A stretch of DNA of 64,000 nt from Opitutaceae bacterium. Its GTDB lineage: Bacteria; Verrucomicrobiota; Verrucomicrobiia; Opitutales; Opitutaceae. The notes under the pieces are model-generated. The model had not been told where the DNA came from and did not search any database. It worked only from the letters and a program-made list of their open reading frames with translations. The translations under genes and the position numbers were made by a program. Each line of letters begins with the position of its first letter. Position 1 is the first letter of the stretch. This document shows positions 54,691-63,997 of this stretch, one piece after another. The stretch lies in assembly GCA_003151515.1 (NCBI GenBank), contig PLXS01000002.1:94524-158523 (forward strand), written 5' to 3'.

Positions 54691-55626
54691 TCATTCGCGC
54701 AGGGTTCGGCCCGTCAGCTGCAGGAACAGGGCCTCCAGGGTCGGCCGTTGGCTCGCGAAGAGCCTCGGCGGCAGGCCGTGCGCCTCGGTGCGCCTGTAGA
54801 ATGAGCTCATGCTGTATCCCGCCCGCGGCCTGAAGCGGTGAACGGAATCGACCGTGGAAACCTCGCCGGAGGACGCCAGCTCGGCGCTCAGGTCCTCGGT
54901 CTGCGCCGTCGCGGGAAACCGGACCTCCTCCTCGAACGGCAGCTTGGCGAGGAGCTCGTCGATCGTCCCCTGCGCCAGGATCCTGCCGTGGTCGATGATG
55001 CCAACGCGCGAGCACAGGCGGGTCGCCTCCTCCATGTAGTGGGTCGAGTAGATGACCGTCATGCCGCCGCGGTTGAGCTTCTGCAGGAACTCGAAGATCG
55101 CGTTGCGCGACTGGGGGTCGACGCCGACCGTCGGCTCGTCGCACAGCAGGAGCCGGGGCTCGTGCAGGAGCGCGGCTGCAAGGTTCAGGCGCCGCTGCAT
55201 CCCGCCCGAGAACGTCTTCACAAGGCCCCTGCTGCGGTCCCTGAGCTGGACGGCGTCCAGCACGTAGTCGATCCGCTGCTTGAGCCTTGCGCCCGAGAGA
55301 CCGTAAAGCTCACCAAAGATCTTGAGGTTGCGCTCGGCGCTGAGCTCGAAGTACAGGGCGATGTGCTGGGGGACCAGGCCCAGGGCGCGGCGCGCGGACT
55401 GCGACCCCGCCGAAATCCCGGCCCCGTCGACCGTCAGCGTCCCTGAGTCGAGCCGGCGGATGCCGGCGACCAGCGACATGAATGTCGACTTGCCGGCGCC
55501 ATTCGGGCCCAGCAGCCCGAAGAACTCGCCGGGGGCGATGTCAAGCGACACCCCGTCAAGGGCCGTCACCGGGCCGAACCGCTTGGCCACGCCCGCGGCG
55601 GAGACGATGGGTGGGATGTCGGTCAT
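54691..55626 (-). CDS. ABC transporter ATP-binding protein
   Basis: 311 aa. Walker A GLLGPNGAGKSTFMSLV, ABC signature KTFSGGMQRRLNLAAALL, Walker B LLLCDEPTVGVDPQSR, and the His switch in VIYSTHYMEEATRL are intact. The C-terminal extension (after ~residue 220) is of the DrrA/CcmA drug-exporter kind. It pairs with the permease downstream as a predicted exporter of unknown substrate. Confidence 0.94.
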   Translation of the reverse strand: MTDIPPIVSAAGVAKRFGPVTALDGVSLDIAPGEFFGLLGPNGAGKSTFMSLVAGIRRLDSGTLTVDGAGISAGSQSARRALGLVPQHIALYFELSAERNLKIFGELYGLSGARLKQRIDYVLDAVQLRDRSRGLVKTFSGGMQRRLNLAAALLHEPRLLLCDEPTVGVDPQSRNAIFEFLQKLNRGGMTVIYSTHYMEEATRLCSRVGIIDHGRILAQGTIDELLAKLPFEEEVRFPATAQTEDLSAELASSGEVSTVDSVHRFRPRAGYSMSSFYRRTEAHGLPPRLFASQRPTLEALFLQLTGRTLRE

Positions 55627-55779
55627 TCCGTGGCGCCGATCGCGCGAGGAGACCGGGCGGGTGCTAAACCCGGCGCGCCGGAATATGTTACACGGGAACC
55701 GAGACGGGGCGCGGAAAGGTGCATGGGGCTGTAGGTGGTCGCTTGCGGGCGCCCGGGAGCGGAATCGGCCGTTGACGGC

Positions 55780-56778
55780 TCAGGCAAGCGCGCGGCGCCG
55801 GACCTCGGGCCATGCCCGGTCCGGAATGAGCGGCCCCAGGTGTCTTACGGTTTCGGATCCCATGGCGGAGGCGATGGCGCCGCACCGGGGCAGGGGAAGG
55901 CCGCGCAGGTACCCGTAGAGGAATCCTGCGGCCCAGGCGTCGCCGGCGCCGTTCGTGTCGATGACATCGGGCAGGTGCACGGCCGGGTTCCTGTGGGCCT
56001 CCTTGCCGCTGGCGATCCACGCGCCCTCGCGCCCCATCTTGACCGCAGCGATGACCCCATGGGACGCAAGCTCCCTGGCAAGCGACTCGTAGTCGCCGCT
56101 GCGCTGCGGGTACAGGGCCCGGATCTCGTCCTCGTTGGCGAAGACGATGTCGATTCCGCGGCCGAACTGCCCGAACATCCAGTCCCGGTTGTCGTTCACC
56201 ACCTCGAAGGACGGAAGGTCCAGGCTGATCGTGCAGCCCGCCTCCCGGGCGGCGCTCAGCACCACCTCGCACAGCGCGCGGTTGAACACGAGGTAGCCTT
56301 CGATGTGGGCGTGCCCCGCCCCCTCGAAGTCCCGGGGGGATATCTCGGCCGGCGAAAGCGTGAGGGCCGCGCCCAAATTCGTGCGCATCGTGCGCTGCGC
56401 GTCCGGCGTGATGAGGGCCAGGCACCGGCCGTTCGGCCTGTCGCCGCGCTTGAACCGCGTCACGTCGATCCCGGTGGCGCGGAACCTCTCCATGTAGGTC
56501 CCCGCGAGGGCGTCGTTACCCAGCTTCCCGATGAACGCGGTCTTCAGGCCCAGCCGCGCCGCGTTGAACGTCGCGTTGGCGGCGGAGCCGCCGGTCGAGT
56601 GCGAAAGGGGGACGTTGAGGAGCGAGAGGATGCGAGCCATCTCGGCGTCGTCGACGAGGACCATGCCCCCCTTCTCGCCTCGCACCTTGGAAAGGAACGA
56701 GTCGGGCACCTGGGCGACGATGTCCATGATCGGGGACCCGACCCCGATCAGCTCAATCGCGTGCGCTGCGCGGCTCAT
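55780..56778 (-). CDS. PfkB-family carbohydrate/adenosine kinase
   Basis: 332 aa ribokinase-fold kinase. N-terminal GVGSPIMDIVAQVPDSFL, the GGSAANATFNAARLGLKTAFIG motif (pfkB signature 1, first 14 residues GGSAANATFNAARL), and the catalytic signature 2 DTNGAGDAWAAGFLYGYL with Asp as base. The arrangement resembles adenosine kinase-like members (as in plants, Bacteroidota and Verrucomicrobiota), but ribokinase or fructokinase activity is possible. It lies 11 bp downstream of the DUF6941 gene. Confidence 0.9.
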   Translation of the reverse strand: MSRAAHAIELIGVGSPIMDIVAQVPDSFLSKVRGEKGGMVLVDDAEMARILSLLNVPLSHSTGGSAANATFNAARLGLKTAFIGKLGNDALAGTYMERFRATGIDVTRFKRGDRPNGRCLALITPDAQRTMRTNLGAALTLSPAEISPRDFEGAGHAHIEGYLVFNRALCEVVLSAAREAGCTISLDLPSFEVVNDNRDWMFGQFGRGIDIVFANEDEIRALYPQRSGDYESLARELASHGVIAAVKMGREGAWIASGKEAHRNPAVHLPDVIDTNGAGDAWAAGFLYGYLRGLPLPRCGAIASAMGSETVRHLGPLIPDRAWPEVRRRALA

Positions 56779-56789
56779 ACAGGCCCTCC

Positions 56790-57188
56790 CTACTGCGCCA
56801 CCGTGAGGCTGGTCGCCAGCAGCGGCTCGTCGTCGATTTCTATCAGGATCGAGTACTCGCCGGGCGCCTGGAAGCTCAGGTTGTGTATCTCGCTGATGAG
56901 GTTGATGCGGACAAGGGGGCCCTGGGATTCGAACGTCCTCTCAATCAGGAGCTTGGGCTGGGTCGGGTCCACCCCCATGGAGATTCTCATCTTATGAGTC
57001 CCGGCCGAGACGTCGGTGAGCGTCATGAACCACACCATCTTGGGGTGCACGACCGGGAAATGCTTCGCCATGATGTTCGAGAACACCCCCAGGATCGTGT
57101 GCTTGCCCGATCCCGGGTCGATGTGCACGGCGTCGCACAGGAGCCATGCGAGCAGCTGCGGCTTGGACTTGAAGTTGGGCCTTTCCAC
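56790..57188 (-). CDS. DUF6941 family protein
   Basis: 132 aa. The pattern LLAWLLCDAVHIDPGSGKHT followed by ILGVFSNI...FPVVHPKMVWFMTLTD and a beta-sandwich end (GEYSILIEIDDEPLLA) matches DUF6941, a small cytosolic beta-rich family of unknown role. It is upstream of, and co-directional with, the PfkB kinase gene. Its 5' flank carries the MITE-like element (57233-57404), which may separate the gene from its original promoter or supply a new one. Confidence 0.75.
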   Translation of the reverse strand: MERPNFKSKPQLLAWLLCDAVHIDPGSGKHTILGVFSNIMAKHFPVVHPKMVWFMTLTDVSAGTHKMRISMGVDPTQPKLLIERTFESQGPLVRINLISEIHNLSFQAPGEYSILIEIDDEPLLATSLTVAQ

Positions 57189-57232
57189 CGAGTCCTGAGT
57201 TGGAGGCGGCCGTCCGGCCTCCGCAAATCATT

Positions 57233-57404
57233 TACTGGGTATGCACATGACTCAACCGACAACTACCCGTGGTGGTTTGCGCCATCGTAGAGAAAACACT
57301 CCATTCCATCGTACAACAAGCTCTTGCGACGCCACTCGAACTTGTTCGACGCAATCCGCACCCACAACCCCTAGTAGATGGTTGAGTAAAGTGCATACCC
57401 AGTA
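57233..57404. mobile_element. MITE-like element, 172 bp, with terminal inverted repeats and target duplication
   Basis: The ends are near-perfect inverted repeats. The left end begins TACTGGGTATGCAC and continues to CTCAACC at 57257; the right end begins GGTTGAGT at 57380 and finishes GTGCATACCCAGTA. Over 26 bp (57232-57257 versus 57380-57405) 24 positions match. The element is flanked by the direct repeat ATCATT (57227-57232 and 57405-57410). It is less GC-rich than its surroundings and encodes no protein. Outside the duplication the flanks are CGCAAA and TTTGCG, so the empty site would be a palindrome. A transposase acting in trans is implied; none is in the window. Confidence 0.75.
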
Positions 57405-57444
57405 ATCATTTTGCGTCGCCGCCGCCCGGGGGCCACGCTTGGGC

Positions 57445-57618
57445 GTGTTCCAATCGCTTGCCCAGTATCCCCATTGGTTCGTCGTTGGCTGTGCGGCAGT
57501 TGCGGCCGTGGTCCTCCTCTGGCTCGTCCTGAAGCTCGTGAAGGCCGTCGTCTGGATCCTTCTTTTCGCGGTCCTGATCGTGGGGGGCGCCGCCGCGGTG
57601 TGGATGTTTCTGAGGTAG
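57445..57618 (+). CDS. Small two-helix membrane protein
   Basis: 57 aa with a GTG start (57445-57447) and TAG stop (57616-57618). The sequence starts FQSLAQYPHWFVVGCAAVAA and contains two hydrophobic helices (about residues 11-30 and 35-55) separated by a short KLVK turn, ending WMFLR. The steady hydrophobic pattern in one frame with third-position GC supports coding. It sits between the MITE and pyrG, 63 bp before the pyrG start. No function can be assigned. Confidence 0.55.
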   Translation: MFQSLAQYPHWFVVGCAAVAAVVLLWLVLKLVKAVVWILLFAVLIVGGAAAVWMFLR

Positions 57619-57672
57619 GAAGGGCGGCGCTAGGATGTTTGATTCTTGCGCGGCGGCGGCGCTGACGTTTAA

Positions 57673-60119
<2,447 letters not shown>

Positions 60120-60197
60120 GGCGCCCGCGTCCGGGCTGGTTGCGGGGTTGACCGCGTCCGCCGCGGCTTCCAGCATGGGCGCCCAATAAAACACTGA

Positions 60198-60662
60198 ATG
60201 GATACCTTCCTGATTGACGTGCCGATGCCCTCCATGGGCGCGACCGTGAACGAGCTGACCGTGGTCTCGCTAAAGATCCAGCCCGGCGCCCGCGTGGCCA
60301 AGGGCGAGAAGATTGGCGAGCTCGAGAGCGACAAGTCGGTGTTCGAATTCGAGTCGCCCTGCGACGGGACGGTGCTCGCGATACTGGCGAAGCCGGGTGA
60401 CGCGAGGCCATCCGGGTCCGTTTTCCTGCAGATCGAGACCTCGGATGCGACGCTCGTTCACCTGAAGAGCAAGTCGGGGCTCGTGGCGGCGCCCTCCGCC
60501 CACGCGCCCGCGAAGGCCGCCGTCTGGACGCCCCGCGCGACAAAGCTCGCGCAGGAGGCCGGCCTGGACCCGGCCGGCATCACCAACATCGAGGCCACCG
60601 GCCCTGGGGGCCGCGTCTCGGGCGACGACGTGACCCGCTACGTCGAGAAGCACCGCAAATGA
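60198..60662 (+). CDS. E2-like carrier protein: lipoyl domain plus E3/E1-binding domain, no acyltransferase domain
   Basis: 154 aa. Residues 1-85 are a lipoyl domain with the modifiable Lys46 in ELESDKSVFEFESP. Residues ~107-150 (TPRATKLAQEAGLDPAGITN...GGRVSGDDVTRYV) form a peripheral subunit-binding domain as in dihydrolipoamide acyltransferases. The ~230-residue catalytic domain of E2 is absent, with no sign of a frameshift: the ORF ends in an ATGA overlap with the KAS III gene. It therefore looks like a purpose-built free-standing carrier. It may deliver an acyl group from a 2-oxoacid dehydrogenase to the KAS III; this is inference. Confidence 0.85.
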   Translation: MDTFLIDVPMPSMGATVNELTVVSLKIQPGARVAKGEKIGELESDKSVFEFESPCDGTVLAILAKPGDARPSGSVFLQIETSDATLVHLKSKSGLVAAPSAHAPAKAAVWTPRATKLAQEAGLDPAGITNIEATGPGGRVSGDDVTRYVEKHRK

Positions 60663-61666
60663 GGCACTCCCCGACCAGTGCTGCCGACACGGTTTGCATC
60701 GCCGGGGTGGGCTTCGCGGTCCCGAAGAACGTCCGGGCAAACAGCGAGATCCTCAAGGCCTTCCCGCACAGGACGGAGGAGGAGGTCGTCCGCCTGACCG
60801 GGATCAAGGAGCGCCGCTACGCGGACGACGACGAGAGCGCGACCTCTCTGGCCGCTGTCGCCGTCTCGCACGCGCTCCTGCAGGCGGCCATGCCGGTGGC
60901 CAACATAGACACGGTCATCATGGCCACGATCATCCCGGACCAACCGGTGCCGTCCGCGGCCAGCGCCCTGGCCGCGCTCCTGGGCATACCCAGGGCGACG
61001 GCGTTCGACCTGAACGCGGCGTGCTCGGGCTGGCTCTACGCGCTCGAGGTCGGCCGCTCGCTCATCCGCGGCGGCTCGGCTCGCAACGTGATCGTGGTCA
61101 CGGCGGAGCTGCTGTCGCGGATCACGAATCCCGAGGACCACGAGACCGCTTTTCTATTCGGGGACGGCGCGGGGGCCGCGGTCCTCACCGGCGCGACCGG
61201 GGGCCACAGGCTTCACCGCATGGGGCTTTCGGGCGACGCGACCCAGTTCGCCGCCATCCAGCGCACTGGCGGGGGTGCGCGGCTGCCCTGGCCGGAGGCG
61301 AAGGCGGACCTGCACAGGTTCTACATCCAGATGGACGGCGTCGCCGTGTTCAAGCACGCGGTCGTCGGCTTTGCCGAGCAGATCGAGGAGACGCTCAGGC
61401 GCGAGAGGCTAAGGCCCGAGGACATCGCGTGGGTCGTCCCGCACCAGGCGAACGCGCGGATACTCAACGCCGTCAGCAAGCGGGTCGGCATCCCCTACGA
61501 GAAGTTCGTCATGACCATCTCGAAGTACGGGAACACGAGCGCGGCGAGCGTCTCGATGGCCCTGGGGTGGGCGGCGGAGGAGGGGATATTCGCGGACGGC
61601 GACAGGATCATATTCTGCAGCGTCGGCGCAGGGCTCACCTTTGCGGGCGGACTCCTCGTCTGGTGA
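60659..61666 (+). CDS. 3-oxoacyl-ACP synthase III (KAS III/FabH-like)
   Basis: 335 aa thiolase-fold condensing enzyme. The catalytic triad is intact: Cys122 in FDLNAACSGWLYAL, His262 in VPHQANARIL and Asn292 in KYGNTSAASVSM. GVGFAVPKNVRANSEI opens the protein as in FabH. It starts fatty acid (or related) chains by condensing an acyl starter with malonyl-ACP. No fab cluster surrounds it; it is coupled by ATGA to the lipoyl/subunit-binding protein instead, so its starter may come from a 2-oxoacid dehydrogenase. It may be an accessory rather than the housekeeping FabH. Confidence 0.9.
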   Translation: MRHSPTSAADTVCIAGVGFAVPKNVRANSEILKAFPHRTEEEVVRLTGIKERRYADDDESATSLAAVAVSHALLQAAMPVANIDTVIMATIIPDQPVPSAASALAALLGIPRATAFDLNAACSGWLYALEVGRSLIRGGSARNVIVVTAELLSRITNPEDHETAFLFGDGAGAAVLTGATGGHRLHRMGLSGDATQFAAIQRTGGGARLPWPEAKADLHRFYIQMDGVAVFKHAVVGFAEQIEETLRRERLRPEDIAWVVPHQANARILNAVSKRVGIPYEKFVMTISKYGNTSAASVSMALGWAAEEGIFADGDRIIFCSVGAGLTFAGGLLVW

Positions 61667-61679
61667 GTGCCGGCCCCTG

Positions 61680-62432
61680 CTAGCCGGAGAGCTCGTAGCT
61701 GAGGACGCTCAGGGCGAAGACGGCGGCCGTCTCGCAGCGAAGGACAAGCGGGCCGAGCGTGATCGGCTCGAATCCCGCGCCCTTTGAGCGACTCATCTCT
61801 GCGGACGTGAAGTCGCCCTCGGGGCCGATGAGCCAGAGGACGCTCCCCGGGGCCTTTCCGTTCGCTGCGCGGTACTGGGCGAGGACCGCCCTTAGCGATC
61901 TGGCGCCAGGCTGCAGGCTCGCGATAAGCTTCAGGTCGTAGCCCTTCGCCGACTCCATGAACGCCGCAGCGGGGGTTACCGGTCCGATCTCCGGGAGCCA
62001 CGGGTTGCCGCACTGCTTCGCGGCCTCGAGCGCGGCTGTCTGCCACTTGCCTATCTTCCTGTCCGTCCGCTCGGAGTCCAGGTGCACCTGTGTGCGCTCG
62101 CTCTCGAGCGGGATGATCGCCGAGACGCCTATCTCGGTCGCCTTGCGCACGATCGAGTCCATGGCGCCGCCCAGCGGCAGGGCCTGCCCCAGTGTGATGC
62201 GCCAGGGCAGGGGCGCGGCCTTCTGCGCGAAGCGCACCTTGAGCCTCGCGGCGCGCCGGTCCGCGGCCGATAGCTCGCAGATCCACTCGGCGCCCCTGCC
62301 GTCGAAGGCGACAACCGTGTCGCCCACCTTTGCGCGGTTCACCGAGACAAGGTGGTGCGACTCATCGGCCGAGAGCTCGATCTCGGAGGGGTCGGTCACC
62401 GAGGGCATGCAATGCGCTCGAAAGTCGGGCAT
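61680..62432 (-). CDS. rsmE: 16S rRNA (uracil(1498)-N(3))-methyltransferase
   Basis: SPOUT-class methyltransferase modifying U1498 of 16S rRNA; 250 aa. N-terminal PUA-like part (LSADESHHLVSVNRAKVGDT), then the knotted SAM site: KATEIGVSAIIPLESERTQ, LIGPEGDFTSAEM and ITLGPLVLRCETAAVFAL. It is convergent with the KAS III gene, 13 bp apart, and ends the core-genome part of the window; the tRNA-Leu island follows its promoter side. Confidence 0.94.
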   Translation of the reverse strand: MPDFRAHCMPSVTDPSEIELSADESHHLVSVNRAKVGDTVVAFDGRGAEWICELSAADRRAARLKVRFAQKAAPLPWRITLGQALPLGGAMDSIVRKATEIGVSAIIPLESERTQVHLDSERTDRKIGKWQTAALEAAKQCGNPWLPEIGPVTPAAAFMESAKGYDLKLIASLQPGARSLRAVLAQYRAANGKAPGSVLWLIGPEGDFTSAEMSRSKGAGFEPITLGPLVLRCETAAVFALSVLSYELSG

Positions 62433-62536
62433 TCACCAAGGGAGATTGCAGCGCGCTCTCCTGTCAACGGCGCCGGCTCGCGTATGACGGCGGACTTGCC
62501 ACCCGGCGCGCCTTTAATTGAGATCACAACTTTGGC

Positions 62537-62621
62537 GCCCGGGTGGCGGAATTGGCAGACGCAGCAGACTCAAAATCTGCCGCCGAAAGGCGTGTGGGTT
62601 CGATCCCCACCCTGGGCACCA
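62537..62621 (+). tRNA. tRNA-Leu (anticodon CAA)
   Basis: 85 nt including encoded CCA. Acceptor stem GCCCGGG pairs with CCTGGGC, the D-arm is GGCGGAATTGGCAGAC, and the anticodon stem is GCAGA/TCTGC with loop CTCAAAA, giving anticodon CAA (reads UUG). A class-II variable arm (CGCCGAAAGGCG) and a T-arm GTGGGTTCGATCCCCAC complete the cloverleaf. Its 3' 55 bp is repeated at 63566-63620, marking it as an integration site. Confidence 0.97.
62567..62621 (+). repeat. Direct repeat copy 1 (att site inside tRNA-Leu)
   Basis: The 55-bp 3' part of the tRNA gene, from the anticodon stem through CCA, recurs at 63566-63620 with a single difference (G versus A in the variable arm). This is the usual signature of tyrosine-recombinase integration into a tRNA gene, where the incoming att site restores the tRNA 3' end. 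Confidence 0.88.
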
Positions 62622-62690
62622 ACTTTAGAGGAGATTGGTCAATCGGGAATAGGCGAAGCAAGCCCCTCGATTTACTCGGGGAAACTCATC

Positions 62691-62729
62691 GTGTTTGGCA
62701 CATTGGTTTTCTACCCCCCGACTGGGTGA
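62691..62729 (+). pseudogene. Possible relic of an integrase gene start
   Basis: The sequence TGTTTGGCAC at 62692-62701 lies 71 bp after the tRNA end. The same ten bases occur at 63693-63702, 73 bp after the second att copy, where they encode the first residues (FGT) of the integrase-like ORF. Here the frame GTG-TTT-GGC-AC encodes FGTLVFYPPTG and stops at 62729. I read this as the stub of a related integrase gene, but ten bases could match by chance. Confidence 0.35.
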
Positions 62730-62735
62730 GGGCTC

Positions 62736-62763
62736 TTGACAATAATAATGCATAATGTATTTT
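62736..62763 (+). promoter_or_regulatory. Promoter of the toxin-antitoxin pair
   Basis: A perfect -35 TTGACA (62736-62741) and TATTTT (62758-62763) with a 16-bp AT-rich spacer. Transcription would start near the antitoxin ATG at 62770, giving a leaderless or almost leaderless message. The spacer with repeated AATAAT/CATAAT could also be the operator for the antitoxin. Confidence 0.5.
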
Positions 62764-62769
62764 CAAGTT

Positions 62770-63015
62770 ATGCCATACACAACCGTGACACTCAGGCAGG
62801 ATGTCGCTAAGAGGCTCCGGAACAACCGAGGCTCCGGGGAGAGCTACAGCGACGTGCTTAATAGGTTGCTCGATAATCAGCCCGCGAAGACCGTGGGTGA
62901 GTGGATGGAGTCTCTTGCACCCCTTGAGGGACGAAATCTCTTTACCGAGGATGGGCGCGAAAGGCTGAAGAACGATCAGATTCATCCGAGGAGATCGCGC
63001 GTAAAGAGGAAGTGA
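62770..63015 (+). CDS. Antitoxin of a VapBC-like pair
   Basis: 81 aa from the ATG at 62770 (PYTTVTLRQDVAKRLRNNRG); an ATG at 62755 in frame would overlap the promoter and is less likely. The N-terminal TTVTLRQDVAKRL...ESYSDVLNRLL resembles ribbon-helix-helix antitoxins of the kind often paired with PIN toxins (DUF7557/VapB-like). The C-terminal tail is basic (RRSRVKRK), probably toxin-binding/disordered. It ends 1 bp before the toxin ATG. Less GC-rich than the rest of the window, suggesting transfer. Confidence 0.8.
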   Translation: MPYTTVTLRQDVAKRLRNNRGSGESYSDVLNRLLDNQPAKTVGEWMESLAPLEGRNLFTEDGRERLKNDQIHPRRSRVKRK

Positions 63016-63016
63016 A

Positions 63017-63400
63017 ATGCTGCTTCTGGATACGAGCGCGTTGATAGGTTTGGAGCGAGAGCTCGCCCAGCGGAAGGTGGGGCGCGTCCGTGTCTACCTA
63101 GGAGAGCACCTGGGAGATGGGTTGGCCTGCAGCACCGTGACCGTCGGCGAACTGGCATCTGGCGAAAACGAAACCGCTGTCCGTGTACTTCTCCGGCATC
63201 TAAGGAAGCTTCCGCTTTCAGAGGCAATTGCATACAGGGCGGGGCAGCTGGACAAGGACTTGATGAGCAAGGGGCAACGGCTCGGAGAGAATGACAATTG
63301 GATAGCCGCCACCGCACTGCATTATTCCGCGACGCTCGTGTACGCCGATGGTGATTTTGACCGGGTTAATGGGCTAAAGCGGGCAAACGTGGCCGACTGA
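63017..63400 (+). CDS. VapC-like PIN-domain ribonuclease toxin
   Basis: 127 aa PIN domain. Acidic catalytic residues: Asp5 (MLLLDTSALIGLE), Glu45 (STVTVGELASGE), Asp93 (LGENDNWIAATAL) and Asp111/Asp113 (YADGDFDRV). VapC toxins cleave tRNA or rRNA and are neutralised by the cognate VapB bound to the same operon. It forms a two-gene unit with the preceding ORF (1 bp gap) and is the only cargo recognised between the two tRNA-Leu repeats. Confidence 0.9.
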   Translation: MLLLDTSALIGLERELAQRKVGRVRVYLGEHLGDGLACSTVTVGELASGENETAVRVLLRHLRKLPLSEAIAYRAGQLDKDLMSKGQRLGENDNWIAATALHYSATLVYADGDFDRVNGLKRANVAD

Positions 63401-63565
63401 GGAAGGGTTAGTGGAATCTCAAAGCGACTTTCTCCCTGAAAGCCGATACGCGGGTTTTGAGCGGACGCCCTTGGAACGCGTCCAAACAGAATCAATGGAT
63501 CACGACGCCAAACGCATTTGTAACAAGACTCAGGACCCGCAACCAATGACGGCGATGACAGTGTG

Positions 63566-63620
63566 ACTCAAAATCTGCCGCCGAAAGGCATGTGGGTTCG
63601 ATCCCCACCCTGGGCACCAT
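63566..63620 (+). repeat. Direct repeat copy 2 (partial tRNA-Leu 3' end; att site)
   Basis: Begins GACTCAAAATCTGCCGCC and runs through the T-arm to ACCA. 54 of 55 bases are identical to 62567-62621. The 5' half of the tRNA is missing, so this is not a functional tRNA gene. It bounds a 944-bp segment carrying vapBC, and is itself followed by the integrase-like ORF at 63692, so it could serve as right end of one element and left end of the next. Confidence 0.88.
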
Positions 63621-63691
63621 TCATTGGGAGGTGGGGTTGTGGTGAAACTGCCCATTGAATTACACCTCAAAGCAGAATTTAGGTCGGCACG

Positions 63692-63997
63692 TTGTTTGGC
63701 ACGAACGCGATTGACTCCCTGATGGGAAAATCTGGTCGAGTAGGTGTGCCATCAATCTCCGCCCAAAAACGATACGTAAGAGTCGTCGGTTACTCTGTCT
63801 ATCTCGGGAGCCAAGGAGAGCTTAGGAGACAACGACGCTTCTTCGTTCATCGTGATGACGCGGGAAAGTTCGTGGCTCAACGTACCACGACTCCCATTCC
63901 CATCGGTGAGCTGTGGGAGCGGAAGGCTGAAATCCTCTACGCTCTTGAACGGCTCCGCCCGTTCGGAACGAACCTCACGGACGCCGTGACGTTCTAA
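63692..63997 (+). CDS. Integrase-like N-terminal fragment
   Basis: 101 aa, TTG start (encoding FGTNAIDSLMGKSG after the start). The segments RRQRRFFVHRDDAGKFVAQR and the end GTNLTDAVTF resemble the N-terminal arm and the beginning of the core-binding domain of tyrosine recombinases found in tRNA-associated islands. The frame ends in TAA three bases before the window end, exactly where the core-binding domain would continue, so the gene is either broken here or I have the family wrong. The catalytic domain would lie outside the window. Confidence 0.45.
   Translation: MFGTNAIDSLMGKSGRVGVPSISAQKRYVRVVGYSVYLGSQGELRRQRRFFVHRDDAGKFVAQRTTTPIPIGELWERKAEILYALERLRPFGTNLTDAVTF

Noticed and set aside
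63566..63620. A second tRNA-Leu gene
   Set aside because: Only the 3' 55 bp are present; the acceptor 5' strand and D-arm are missing, so it is an att duplicate, not a tRNA gene.
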